From NCBI GenBank assembly GCA_026397575.1, contig JAPLUP010000639.1, positions 1 through 6,317 on the forward strand: a stretch of DNA of 6,317 nt. Reading direction: 5' to 3'. Source of the DNA: Candidatus Zixiibacteriota bacterium (GTDB lineage: Bacteria; Zixibacteria; MSB-5A5; CAIYYT01). Shown in pieces: positions 1-6,315 of this stretch. Position numbers and translations under genes: made by a program. The stretch's first letter is position 1; each line of letters opens with the position of its first letter. The notes beneath the pieces are model-generated. The model was not told the DNA's origin. It made no database searches and saw nothing but the letters and a program-made list of their open reading frames with translations.

Positions 1-1918
1 CCTCGATTTCCATGACGATCTCGGCGAGATCGAGAGAGTCGGCCGCCAGTGAATATAGCGAGGGTTTGCCGCCGAGGCGCGAAATCAGATAATAGCCGTT
101 CTCGACATAGCCGACCGTGTATCCCTCCGACATTAACGCAAAGTTGTTGACACCGGTGCCAATGGTTGATGTATCGAGTAGATCGTTGCCAAAGGACTGA
201 TCGTCATAGTTTAGTTGCAGCAGCCCCATCACAGTAGCGAGAATGTCCACCTGCGAGCCCAGACGGTTGATGCGTTGCCCAGACCCGATCTTATGATCAG
301 TATCGTAGATCAGAATCGGTATTTCATACTGAGAAAGATCAGGGTCATGAATCGGGCGGACGAGGATGCCGTTGTCTCCAGTGACGATTATCAGTGTATG
401 AGCAAAAGCGGGGTCATTCTCAATCTTGCGGACAAAATGCCCCAGCGCCCAGTCAGAGTACTTGAAGGCATTGAGAAGATCAGCAAGTCCGTCGGTTGCA
501 GGTACGCGCTGAAAGGGCACGTCGGGAATCTTCCAAGGGCCATGATTGGATGCTGTCAACAGCGTAGCGAAGAACCGTCTGCCGGTATGGTTTTTCTTTA
601 TGAACTCTACTGCGTGATCAAACATTACATGATCGGGTACTCCCAGGGTGCTCAGTTTCTCATCGCTGGCATAGTCAAACAGCGAGTAGACGCGCATCAT
701 GCCGTTCGACATCAGGAAACCCTGCATGTTGTCAAACTGCGGGTCATGGGTGCAGAAAAACAGGGTCTGGTAGTCATGCTCGCGCAGGGTCGATGGTAAT
801 CCCCAGAAACTGTTTTCGCTTGTGAAGAGCTTCATGACCGAACCTCCTGGAAGCTCGGGATAGCCATACAGAGTTGCCATGAGACCTGCGTACGTGTGAA
901 TGCCAGCCGAATAGATGTTGGTAAAGAGTAAACCTTCTTGCGTCAGTGAGTCAAAGCGAGGTGTCAGGTCGTACGGAAACGAGGGGCGCAGGCAACCGAT
1001 ACCGCGCGAGCCAAACGACTCCATGATGATCAAGATCACATTTGGTGGACTGGCGTTCTCTTTGTCAAATCGCACTTGCCTCGATAAACGACGATTCAGC
1101 AGACTGTCATCGACGGACCGACCGAGCATCTGGCGCGTGACCTTGGCTGCGTCGGGGCGGTAGATTGTCTGCATCGTAGCAGCAACTTGCTCTTTGGTGC
1201 CGGCATCGTAGAAAGCGTCGCGCACAAAGGTAAAAACCGGGTTCAGGGCCAGCAGATTGGCGAAACTGTATTCGGAGAAATAGGCCTCGCCCCAAGTGAG
1301 TGGCGCTTTCTCTTCGATACGACCGCGTGCGCCCAGCACAACGATCGCAGTTAGCAGCGGCAGATAGGCAAGATTGAGCCAGATCGAGGATGGCTGGCGA
1401 TTTCGCAAGAGGATTCGCTGGATTCGCAAGATGACGATGACAAAAACAATGTAGATGACAGCGAAAAGCAAAGAGTAACGAATAACCGGATAAGTCTCCC
1501 AAATCATAGTTGCAACAAAACCCGGCGTGTCAATCCAATCGAGTGCCATGCCGTTGAGACGGGTATTGAAGAACCTGAAAAACTCGATGTCGGCAAGATT
1601 GATGTAGAATGCGACAGCGGAGATCGAGAATAGCAGTGCGTTGTTAACCCATCGTGCAGCGCGTAAACGGCTGATATCGACAAAGGGCAACATCCCAAAC
1701 AGTAACAGCGGCAGAGTGATGTAGCAGGCAATCGAGAAATCAAATCGCAATCCGGCCAGAAAACTCTGCGCGATGACCGAAGAGGGAGCAGAAGCTGCGC
1801 GGTCGCGCAGTTGCAGTAGAGTCAGCAGCCGCCAAATCTCAAAGAAGAATGACAATGTCATTGCCACTGTCAGATAGTAGATGGCGATGTTCGATACATA
1901 GCGGAATCTGGCTTTCAC
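1..1918 (-). CDS. LTA synthase-like / sulfatase-superfamily membrane enzyme (C-terminus beyond window)
   Basis: This is one uninterrupted reading frame of 639 codons that runs off the left edge, so the C-terminus is missing. The N-terminal third has about five hydrophobic segments (roughly residues 9-35, 60-82, 90-110, 148-168 and 180-197). These are followed by a LTA-synthase-type linker (RGRIEE..PLTWGEAYFSEYSFANLLALNPVFTF, about 198-231) and an extracytoplasmic alkaline-phosphatase-fold domain. Visible landmarks are PPNVILIIMESFG (metal ligand E300), HTYAGLMATLYGYP (nucleophile T342), TASNHGPW (H459) and VTGDNGI (D515-N516). Family members transfer phosphoglycerol or similar phospho-groups from lipids to a polymer, glycan or glycolipid outside the inner membrane; some relatives hydrolyse sulfate or phosphate esters. 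In a diderm, a phosphoglycerol transferase acting in the periplasm is plausible, but the acceptor is unknown. Oddity: LtaS-type enzymes normally have Asp-His where this protein has Asp-Asn, a pair more typical of sulfatases. The GTG start is chosen because AAAGGA sits 6 nt upstream. The next upstream in-frame stop is at 1979-1981, with no ATG or GTG between. Superfamily confidence is high; exact reaction is low. Confidence 0.9.
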   Translation of the reverse strand, partial: MKARFRYVSNIAIYYLTVAMTLSFFFEIWRLLTLLQLRDRAASAPSSVIAQSFLAGLRFDFSIACYITLPLLLFGMLPFVDISRLRAARWVNNALLFSISAVAFYINLADIEFFRFFNTRLNGMALDWIDTPGFVATMIWETYPVIRYSLLFAVIYIVFVIVILRIQRILLRNRQPSSIWLNLAYLPLLTAIVVLGARGRIEEKAPLTWGEAYFSEYSFANLLALNPVFTFVRDAFYDAGTKEQVAATMQTIYRPDAAKVTRQMLGRSVDDSLLNRRLSRQVRFDKENASPPNVILIIMESFGSRGIGCLRPSFPYDLTPRFDSLTQEGLLFTNIYSAGIHTYAGLMATLYGYPELPGGSVMKLFTSENSFWGLPSTLREHDYQTLFFCTHDPQFDNMQGFLMSNGMMRVYSLFDYASDEKLSTLGVPDHVMFDHAVEFIKKNHTGRRFFATLLTASNHGPWKIPDVPFQRVPATDGLADLLNAFKYSDWALGHFVRKIENDPAFAHTLIIVTGDNGILVRPIHDPDLSQYEIPILIYDTDHKIGSGQRINRLGSQVDILATVMGLLQLNYDDQSFGNDLLDTSTIGTGVNNFALMSEGYTVGYVENGYYLISRLGGKPSLYSLAADSLDLAEIVMEIE

Positions 1919-1924
1919 TGTCAG

Positions 1925-1930
1925 TCCTTT
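1925..1930 (-). promoter_or_regulatory. Ribosome binding site fixing a GTG start
   Basis: On the minus strand AAAGGA ends 6 nt before the GTG at 1918-1916. No in-frame ATG or GTG lies between this GTG and the upstream stop at 1979-1981. The first internal ATG (residue 20) falls inside the first membrane segment, so this site decides for GTG. Confidence 0.75.
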
Positions 1931-1948
1931 GTGGCAAAGAGCCGCGTG

Positions 1949-1977
1949 ATTATGCGTAATACGCAATCGGATGTCAA
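1949..1977 (-). promoter_or_regulatory. Sigma70-type promoter of the LTA synthase-like gene
   Basis: On the minus strand there is a perfect -35 TTGACA (1977-1972), a 17-bp spacer and a -10 CATAAT (1954-1949; 5 of 6 to consensus). Initiation would fall near 1942, leaving a leader of about 24 nt that contains the AAAGGA site and then the GTG at 1918. It lies downstream of the palindromic repeat, so the third gene can be transcribed independently of the receptor-symporter unit. Seen directly in sequence; activity is inferred. Confidence 0.75.
1953..1965. promoter_or_regulatory. 13-bp perfect palindrome in the promoter spacer (candidate operator)
   Basis: TGCGTA-A-TACGCA is a perfect dyad with a single central base. 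It occupies the -10-proximal part of the promoter spacer and overlaps the last bases of the -10 box by 2 bp. Its placement would suit a dimeric repressor blocking RNA polymerase, but I cannot name a regulator, and a 13-bp palindrome can arise by chance. Confidence 0.4.
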
Positions 1978-2044
1978 GCTATGTGGAGAGAGATACTCCG
2001 GCGTTCCTCTTTCTTCTCCTATCGAAGGGACTCGCACTTACATG
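1978..2044. other. Remaining intergenic DNA between promoter and repeat
   Basis: This is the only part of the 321-bp gap (1919-2239) not assigned to promoter, leader or repeat. It contains a pyrimidine-rich run on the plus strand (about 2005-2019). I see no gene, terminator or convincing second promoter in it. Confidence 0.5.
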
Positions 2045-2240
2045 GGACTGTTGAAAGAGCCCAAACCTTGTCATTGCGAGGAGTGCGGAGAGGTGATGCG
2101 GGGGGGTGGAGCACGACGACGCAATCTCGATTTACGCTCTCCAGAAGCAGGCGCGCAGATTGCTTCGTCGTCATAACCTCCCCACAACTCCACTCACCAT
2201 GACTCCTCGCAATGACCATTCGGAGGTTTTTCAACAGTCC
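2045..2240. repeat. Nested palindromic element (REP/MITE-like), outer inverted repeat
   Basis: Outer arms GGACTGTTGAAA (2045-2056) and TTTCAACAGTCC (2229-2240) match 12 of 12. A second matching pair, AAACCT (2063-2068) and AGGTTT (2224-2229), is separated from the first by an extra 6 nt on the left side. The arms enclose the inner element at 2070-2216, so the whole 196 bp is one interrupted, layered palindrome with no coding content. This is the form of a non-autonomous mobile repeat or REP-type element. The right arm touches the last base of the symporter stop codon. On the minus strand it forms the 3' end of the receptor-symporter transcript and could stabilise or attenuate it. There is no U-run after the closing arm, so it is not a canonical intrinsic terminator. 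TACA occurs on both sides (2039-2042 and 2241-2244), a weak candidate target duplication. Confidence 0.75.
2070..2216. repeat. Inner inverted repeat element with GTCATTGCGAGG ends
   Basis: GTCATTGCGAGGAGT (2070-2084) and ACTCCTCGCAATGAC (2202-2216) are perfect 15-bp inverted repeats. Inside them GTGGAG (2106-2111) pairs with CTCCAC (2188-2193). GACGACGCAATCT (2115-2127) pairs with AGATTGCTTCGTCGTC (2157-2172), apart from a 3-nt gap in the left arm. Repeats with GTCATTGCGAGG ends and an inner AGATTGCTTCGTCG arm are, from general knowledge, recurrent dispersed elements in many bacterial genomes. The 3-nt gap suggests an older, slightly decayed copy. Short open frames crossing this region are by-products of the palindrome. 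Confidence 0.75.
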
Positions 2241-3628
2241 TACACATCAGGGTGCGAGATCTTCGCTGCTGGTATGAGGAGATAAAACAAGAACGAAACG
2301 ATCAATCCGGGGAAGATCGGCTCAAGCCCCAGCCAATAGCCGCCGTCGAGTGTCTGCGTCTTGGACCAAAGCCAGATTGCCGAAAGCGCACCAGAGACGA
2401 TCATTGAAATCATGACTGTCGAAGATCCCATTCTACGCTTGCCAAAGAAGCTCGTGACCAGCGGCACCAGTAGAATTGGTGTGCCGATAGAACCAAAGCT
2501 GTACCAGACAGTAACGACTGACTCGAAGTACATGGCGATGCCGATTGTCAACAGCGAACCGACCAAGAGGCTAATCTTCGTGTAGAAATTGGCGTTCTTT
2601 TCGGGCTGTCGCATCCAACCGCAGAGGATGTCTTTGCCAACCGTCGAAGCTGCGATGAACAAATATGAATCGGCGGTCGAAATCACTGTCGCGAGCATGC
2701 CGACCGCGAAGATACCGTACAATCCGATCGGCAAAACAGTCGCGCCGAGCAGCGGAAACGACGACACGGGATCGATGTTGGGAGAAAGTACCGCGCGCGC
2801 ATAGAGTCCACAGGCAGTGGTCAGGAAATCGAAGCAACACCAGCAAAGTATCGAGACCAGGATGCCGCGACGCGCCACAGATTCGTTCTTGGCGGCATAA
2901 CAGTTCTGGAAGAAGGATGTGTCAACGAGCGTGGCCAGCGCGATAACATACCAGACGGCAATAAACCAAGGTGAATTGCCACCATCCCAGGTCAGATGCG
3001 CAGGAGGCACATGGGTTTTAATGAACGAGTAGCCACCGTACTTGGCCACCAACGCGATCAGAGTTACCACGAAGCCGATATACATCGACAGGAAGTGCCA
3101 GATATCGGCTCGTGCCAGAGAGCGAAAGCCACCGACGTAGGCGTAGATCAGCACAATCACCGTGCCGGCAACGATGCCGACAAACTTGGGCCAGCCAAAG
3201 AAGGCATTGCCCAGTACACCGAGAATCAGAATATAGGCTGTCGGCAACGCCCAAAAGAATAGCACGACCGCGCCGACGCCGGAGACGTGTCTGCCATAGC
3301 ACTGATGCAACCGGTCTGGGATCGTGATAAACTGCGTGCGGCGAGCTTTGGCGGCCAGCAGCATAGCGAAAAGAAAGGCGGCAAGATAATAAGGGACACC
3401 AAAGACAAGCCAGTTGGAAATACCGTAGCGGAAAGTGTACTCGCCGACTCCGAGGATGCCGCCATACCAGGTGGCGACCAAGGTGGCGACAAAAGCCGGA
3501 AGCGTCAGTCGCCGTCCGCCCAGCAGATAGTCAACGGTCGATCCAGGATCCGCAGTCTTCCTGCCGTGCCCGAAGATCAGGATGCCGATCAGGTAGGCGC
3601 CAATGGTGCCGAGATCAATTGCCGACAT
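2240..3628 (-). CDS. Sodium:solute symporter family transporter, predicted thiamine-related permease
   Basis: This 462-residue inner-membrane protein of the SSF family (TC 2.A.21) has about 12-13 hydrophobic segments spread over its whole length, within the usual SSF size. Recognisable family regions are LLGGRRLTLPAFVATLVATWYGG (about 35-57, the TM1 region with the GGR and AT..GG pattern), the loop GGFRSLARADIWHF (166-179), and ATVISTADSYLFIAAS (313-328). The last is the TM8 signature, and S317/T318 fall at the positions that coordinate the Na2 sodium ion in vSGLT. It therefore should use the Na+ gradient to import a small solute. The substrate is inferred from context only: the start codon lies 3 nt after the stop of a TonB-dependent receptor headed by a TPP riboswitch. 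That suggests thiamine, a thiamine phosphate, or a pyrimidine/thiazole precursor. An SSF permease has been predicted as a thiamine-pathway transporter before (called ThiV in comparative-genomic work), but I cannot show orthology. No good Shine-Dalgarno precedes the ATG, so translational coupling is likely. The stop codon abuts a palindromic repeat. Confidence 0.93.
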   Translation of the reverse strand: MSAIDLGTIGAYLIGILIFGHGRKTADPGSTVDYLLGGRRLTLPAFVATLVATWYGGILGVGEYTFRYGISNWLVFGVPYYLAAFLFAMLLAAKARRTQFITIPDRLHQCYGRHVSGVGAVVLFFWALPTAYILILGVLGNAFFGWPKFVGIVAGTVIVLIYAYVGGFRSLARADIWHFLSMYIGFVVTLIALVAKYGGYSFIKTHVPPAHLTWDGGNSPWFIAVWYVIALATLVDTSFFQNCYAAKNESVARRGILVSILCWCCFDFLTTACGLYARAVLSPNIDPVSSFPLLGATVLPIGLYGIFAVGMLATVISTADSYLFIAASTVGKDILCGWMRQPEKNANFYTKISLLVGSLLTIGIAMYFESVVTVWYSFGSIGTPILLVPLVTSFFGKRRMGSSTVMISMIVSGALSAIWLWSKTQTLDGGYWLGLEPIFPGLIVSFLFYLLIPAAKISHPDV

Positions 3629-3631
3629 GGA

Positions 3632-6145
3632 CTACTGCAACTCGAGTTTCAGCGTCGTGAAAAACGACCGTTCTGCCGCAGGGAAGTACTCCGCCCAATA
3701 TTGACTTGCCGCATCGCGAAAACGAGTGACGCCGCCATATCCAGAGGCTTCATATTTCTTGTTGAAGAGATTGTCAACACGCGCCGCCAGTTCCAGATTG
3801 CCAAGATGGAGTAACTTGCCGACTGAGAGCGCGGCAGAAACCGAAGAAGTAAAAAAGGGCGCGATCGACAGGTCGCGACGATTGGCGTTCTCGACGTAGA
3901 TTCTGCCGACAAATCTACCCCGGAAAGTCAGATGCAGCCGATCGGTGACATACTCGGCGATGGCATTTCCAATATAGTCCGGAAAACCGGAGATGGTTTT
4001 ACCGTCATAGCTGAATTTCTGATAGCCGACGGAGTTCCAGTTCCGATCGTTGTCATACACCTCTTCTTCGACGGAGTAACTCTTGATACGATTATAGGAG
4101 TAAGAGAAGTTGCCGGACAGGCGAACGTTTTTGTGCGGTTCAACGGTTGACGAAAGCTCAACTCCCGCATGCACGGAGCGGTCGACGTTGGTCGTAATCG
4201 GCAGACCCAGATCAGGGTTGATGCCGCCGTTTTGCACGATCTCGTTGCGAAATTCCATCCAGTAGAAATTGACAACATGCGATCGCCGCCGATCGCGATA
4301 GTTAAATCCCATCTCAAAGTCGTGCACAAGTTCGGCCTTCGATGTGGGATCGCCAAAGATCACTGTGGAATCCTGTGCAGAAGTGCGGCTAATCGAAGTG
4401 ATCTGCAGCGACGGCACGGCCGATGGATTGCCGGCATCGTAGATCTCGTAATCGGCCGGAGCTCGCTGCGAAAGTGAATAGTTGAACAGGGCACTCATCT
4501 TGTCAGTGATCTTATAAGTGAGGCCAACACGCGGCGACAGGAAATCCCAATTGACGCGGTAGTTGTAGCCCGCGAAGGCGCCCAGCTTGTGCTGGTCGAA
4601 ATCGTAGGCTTGATGGCGGAATTGCAGATTTGCCATAAGGTTAAGGCGGTCAGTCAGCTGGTAATCCTGTGCTGCAAAAAGCGACGCCAGATACTTTTTG
4701 CCAAAATACTCGTAGTAGCGATGACGCGGACTGATCTTGCTGGTAATGCCCTCCGCCCAAACAACCTGTCCCCAATGTTCGGAATTAAAGTAGTAGAACG
4801 AACCACCCAATTGGAGTGTGGCTCGGTCACGCGCGAATTCCAGAATCGGATTCCAACCCCATTGATTCTTGTTCACCCACTGCTGGCGGACGAGATCGCC
4901 AGCCGTGATGACGTCGACCGTGTCGCCCTGTGGCGTGACGACATACTCCGGTGGAATGTTGTAGTCGGAGAAGCTGCGGCCGTCCTTGTACTGCTCGTAG
5001 TAGCCGTTGCCATGGATGTGATACAGGGTACTATGCATGGTCAGGTTGAATCCAAGTTTGATCTCGTTGTGCAGTTCGTAGTGAGGCTGATTGAAATTGT
5101 CGGTTTCGTTGTCGTAGGTCAATGGGTTCGCGCGGCGATCCTGCTGCTCAAGCTCCCGAGATATACCGTAGTATGCCAGGTGCATCTTCATGGGGCCACC
5201 ATACAAATTGATGGTGGAAGTAACCTTTGGGTCAAGTCTGGAAATCGACAGGTAGTAAGCCCAGCCGTCATACCATGAATCCTTGCGGTAACCATCGGAA
5301 AGTTGCCGCGAGTAGCGGCCAGACAGATTCCATTTGCCATCGATCAGACCGGAACGATATTCCAACGTCTGTTTTTGCATGTCGCCGATATAGGCGCCAT
5401 CATGCCAGAAACCGCCGTAGCCGTTGGCAAGCGTGATCTGCCGCTGCTGCTCCAGTCCGCCTGAGACAATGTTGACCGAACCTCCAAAGGAGGCGTCGCC
5501 ATAGAGTGATTTGCCTATGCCACGCTGTATCTGGATATCTTTGACACTGGCGGCAAAGTCAGGAATGTCGACGAAATAGGTTGCTTGATCTTCAGGATCG
5601 TTCAGTGGAATACCGTTGACATAGACCGAGACGCGCTTGTCGTCAAAGCCGCGAATCTTGAGATAGCTGTAACCGAGGCCGCCGCCGGCATCGGCGTAGG
5701 CATAGACATTGGGAGTCGTTTCCAGAAGCAGCGGAAATTCGCCGATCTGATAGTCGCGTTTGAGTTCGCTGGTCGTAAAGTCGGTAAACGCGATCGGCGT
5801 CTTGCCGAGAGTTGCACGATCGCCAGAGACGGTGATACCTTGGATCGGGTAGACCGCCAGTGTCATCGTGATGGCATACGGTCCCCCGTGGGTGACTTTG
5901 ACCATCACCGGTTGATAGGCGACATGGGTAAATGTGACATAATGGGCATTGGCAAGATCGAGGTCTAAGCCGAATCCCCCCCTGCGATCGGTGACGCCGC
6001 CAGTGGGCGCACCATCGACGGCGATATTGACTCCCGCAATCGGATTTCCCTGGTCATCTCTGACCAGTCCCAATACCTGCTGCGCTGCCATCGACTCCGC
6101 GCAGAGCATGGCCAATACGGCCAAAGTGAGTAGCAGTTGCTTCAT
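3632..6145 (-). CDS. TonB-dependent outer-membrane receptor under TPP riboswitch control (predicted thiamine-compound uptake)
   Basis: This 837-residue protein has a signal peptide (about 1-20, hydrophobic LLLTLAVLAML, likely cleaved after SMA). A carboxypeptidase-regulatory-like beta-sandwich domain follows (about 22-98; GLVRDDQGNPIAGVNIAV, then TGGVTDRRGGFGL). A TonB-box-like ITVSGD (104-109) comes next, then the plug (about 112-229, with YLKIRGF, VYVNGIPLND, IQRGIGKSLYGDASFGGSVNI) and a beta-barrel to the C-terminus (ending FFTTLKLELQ). Size and order are normal for the family. It should bind a scarce ligand at the surface and release it into the periplasm using TonB-ExbB-ExbD energy. The TPP riboswitch upstream and the adjoining Na+ symporter point to thiamine or a derivative. 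TPP-regulated receptors of this kind are known from Bacteroidota (named omr1 in comparative studies), but the ligand here is inferred, not seen. The start at 6145 is preferred because AGGAGG lies 7 nt upstream and the signal peptide begins there. An upstream in-frame ATG (6193) lies inside the terminator hairpin. C15 is not in a lipobox, as its -1 residue is Leu. Confidence 0.93.
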   Translation of the reverse strand: MKQLLLTLAVLAMLCAESMAAQQVLGLVRDDQGNPIAGVNIAVDGAPTGGVTDRRGGFGLDLDLANAHYVTFTHVAYQPVMVKVTHGGPYAITMTLAVYPIQGITVSGDRATLGKTPIAFTDFTTSELKRDYQIGEFPLLLETTPNVYAYADAGGGLGYSYLKIRGFDDKRVSVYVNGIPLNDPEDQATYFVDIPDFAASVKDIQIQRGIGKSLYGDASFGGSVNIVSGGLEQQRQITLANGYGGFWHDGAYIGDMQKQTLEYRSGLIDGKWNLSGRYSRQLSDGYRKDSWYDGWAYYLSISRLDPKVTSTINLYGGPMKMHLAYYGISRELEQQDRRANPLTYDNETDNFNQPHYELHNEIKLGFNLTMHSTLYHIHGNGYYEQYKDGRSFSDYNIPPEYVVTPQGDTVDVITAGDLVRQQWVNKNQWGWNPILEFARDRATLQLGGSFYYFNSEHWGQVVWAEGITSKISPRHRYYEYFGKKYLASLFAAQDYQLTDRLNLMANLQFRHQAYDFDQHKLGAFAGYNYRVNWDFLSPRVGLTYKITDKMSALFNYSLSQRAPADYEIYDAGNPSAVPSLQITSISRTSAQDSTVIFGDPTSKAELVHDFEMGFNYRDRRRSHVVNFYWMEFRNEIVQNGGINPDLGLPITTNVDRSVHAGVELSSTVEPHKNVRLSGNFSYSYNRIKSYSVEEEVYDNDRNWNSVGYQKFSYDGKTISGFPDYIGNAIAEYVTDRLHLTFRGRFVGRIYVENANRRDLSIAPFFTSSVSAALSVGKLLHLGNLELAARVDNLFNKKYEASGYGGVTRFRDAASQYWAEYFPAAERSFFTTLKLELQ

Positions 6146-6152
6146 ACTAACG

Positions 6153-6158
6153 CCTCCT
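6153..6158 (-). promoter_or_regulatory. Strong Shine-Dalgarno AGGAGG of the receptor gene
   Basis: A perfect AGGAGG on the minus strand lies 7 nt before the ATG at 6145. It fixes the start over the in-frame ATG at 6193. It is not part of the terminator stem or of the aptamer, which argues for transcriptional rather than translational control by the riboswitch. Confidence 0.85.
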
Positions 6159-6173
6159 GTCGTTTCCTGACAA

Positions 6174-6200
6174 CAAAAATGCCGCCCGATCACGGACGGC
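6174..6200 (-). terminator. Intrinsic terminator of the riboswitch expression platform
   Basis: On the minus strand GCCGTCC (6200-6194) pairs with GGGCGGC (6187-6181): seven pairs including one U-G. One more G-C pair closes a UGAU loop. ATTTTTG follows immediately, giving a U5 run. It sits 28 nt before the receptor start and downstream of the aptamer, the standard position for a premature terminator. Its 5' arm overlaps the antiterminator sequence. Confidence 0.85.
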
Positions 6201-6239
6201 GCACGGCGTCAGAAGCGCTTGACTTTTCTGTCGCGCCGT
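6196..6239 (-). promoter_or_regulatory. Antiterminator pairing between P1 3' strand and terminator 5' arm
   Basis: On the minus strand ACGGCGC (6239-6233) covers five bases of the 3' strand of aptamer helix P1 and the next two bases. It is perfectly complementary over 7 nt to GCGCCGT (6202-6196), which contains the first five bases of the terminator stem. The two structures are mutually exclusive: ligand-closed P1 frees the terminator, while ligand-free RNA can open it. A second CGCCGT copy, 6208-6203 on the minus strand, could compete for the same partner. Confidence 0.65.
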
Positions 6240-6315
6240 TTCCCTACGCCGGCATTGTCCGGATCAGGTTTTGGGGGTATAATCTCAGACGACTCTCGTC
6301 GCCACTCCCAACGGC
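6235..6315 (-). ncRNA. TPP riboswitch aptamer (THI element)
   Basis: Read on the minus strand, all hallmarks are present. P1 is GCCGTT (6315-6310) with AACGGC (6240-6235), 6 of 6. P2 is GGG.GT with ATACCC. P3 is GGCGAC-GAGA-GTCGTC (6303-6288). The conserved CTGAGA (6288-6283) recognises the aminopyrimidine ring. The ACCTGATC...GGACAATGCC..CGTAGGGA block (about 6269-6241) forms P4/P5 and recognises the pyrophosphate, with CCGG/CCGG as P5. At 81 nt the aptamer is compact with a short P3. It precedes a terminator and a TonB-dependent receptor, so high intracellular TPP should stop transcription of receptor and symporter. The promoter lies outside the window. Confidence 0.96.

Noticed and set aside
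215..799. A 194-codon plus-strand open frame.
   Set aside because: It lies opposite the conserved catalytic part of the LTA-synthase-like gene, has no recognisable domain and is a codon-bias shadow.
1107..1743. Two minus-strand open frames (1107-1502 and 1504-1743) that could suggest a broken gene.
   Set aside because: They are out of frame with the continuous 639-codon frame that carries the membrane segments and catalytic motifs; their sequences look like random Cys/Arg/Ser-rich shadows.
1931..2234. Several short open frames on both strands in the gap (for example 1931-2176, 1981-2202, 2019-2234).
   Set aside because: They cross the promoter and palindromic repeat; the repeat's symmetry produces open frames on both strands without coding features.
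2045..2240. Palindromic region as an intrinsic terminator for the symporter transcript.
   Set aside because: The hairpin arms are present, but no run of U follows the closing arm on either strand; an effect on termination or mRNA stability remains possible.
3287..3814. A 175-codon plus-strand open frame spanning the receptor-symporter junction.
   Set aside because: It is antisense to two well-supported genes and low in any recognisable motif.
4589..5278. A 229-codon plus-strand open frame inside the receptor region.
   Set aside because: It is antisense to the beta-barrel coding region. The hydrophobic stretches reflect reverse-complement codon composition and there is no domain signature.
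6080..6145. Lipoprotein signal peptide in the receptor (Cys at residue 15).
   Set aside because: The residue before the Cys is Leu and the surrounding MLC does not fit a lipobox; a normal signal-peptidase I site after SMA fits better.
6146..6193. Longer receptor N-terminus starting at the ATG at 6193.
   Set aside because: The extra 16 codons run through the terminator hairpin and U-run, place a polar segment before the signal peptide and ignore the AGGAGG at 6158-6153.
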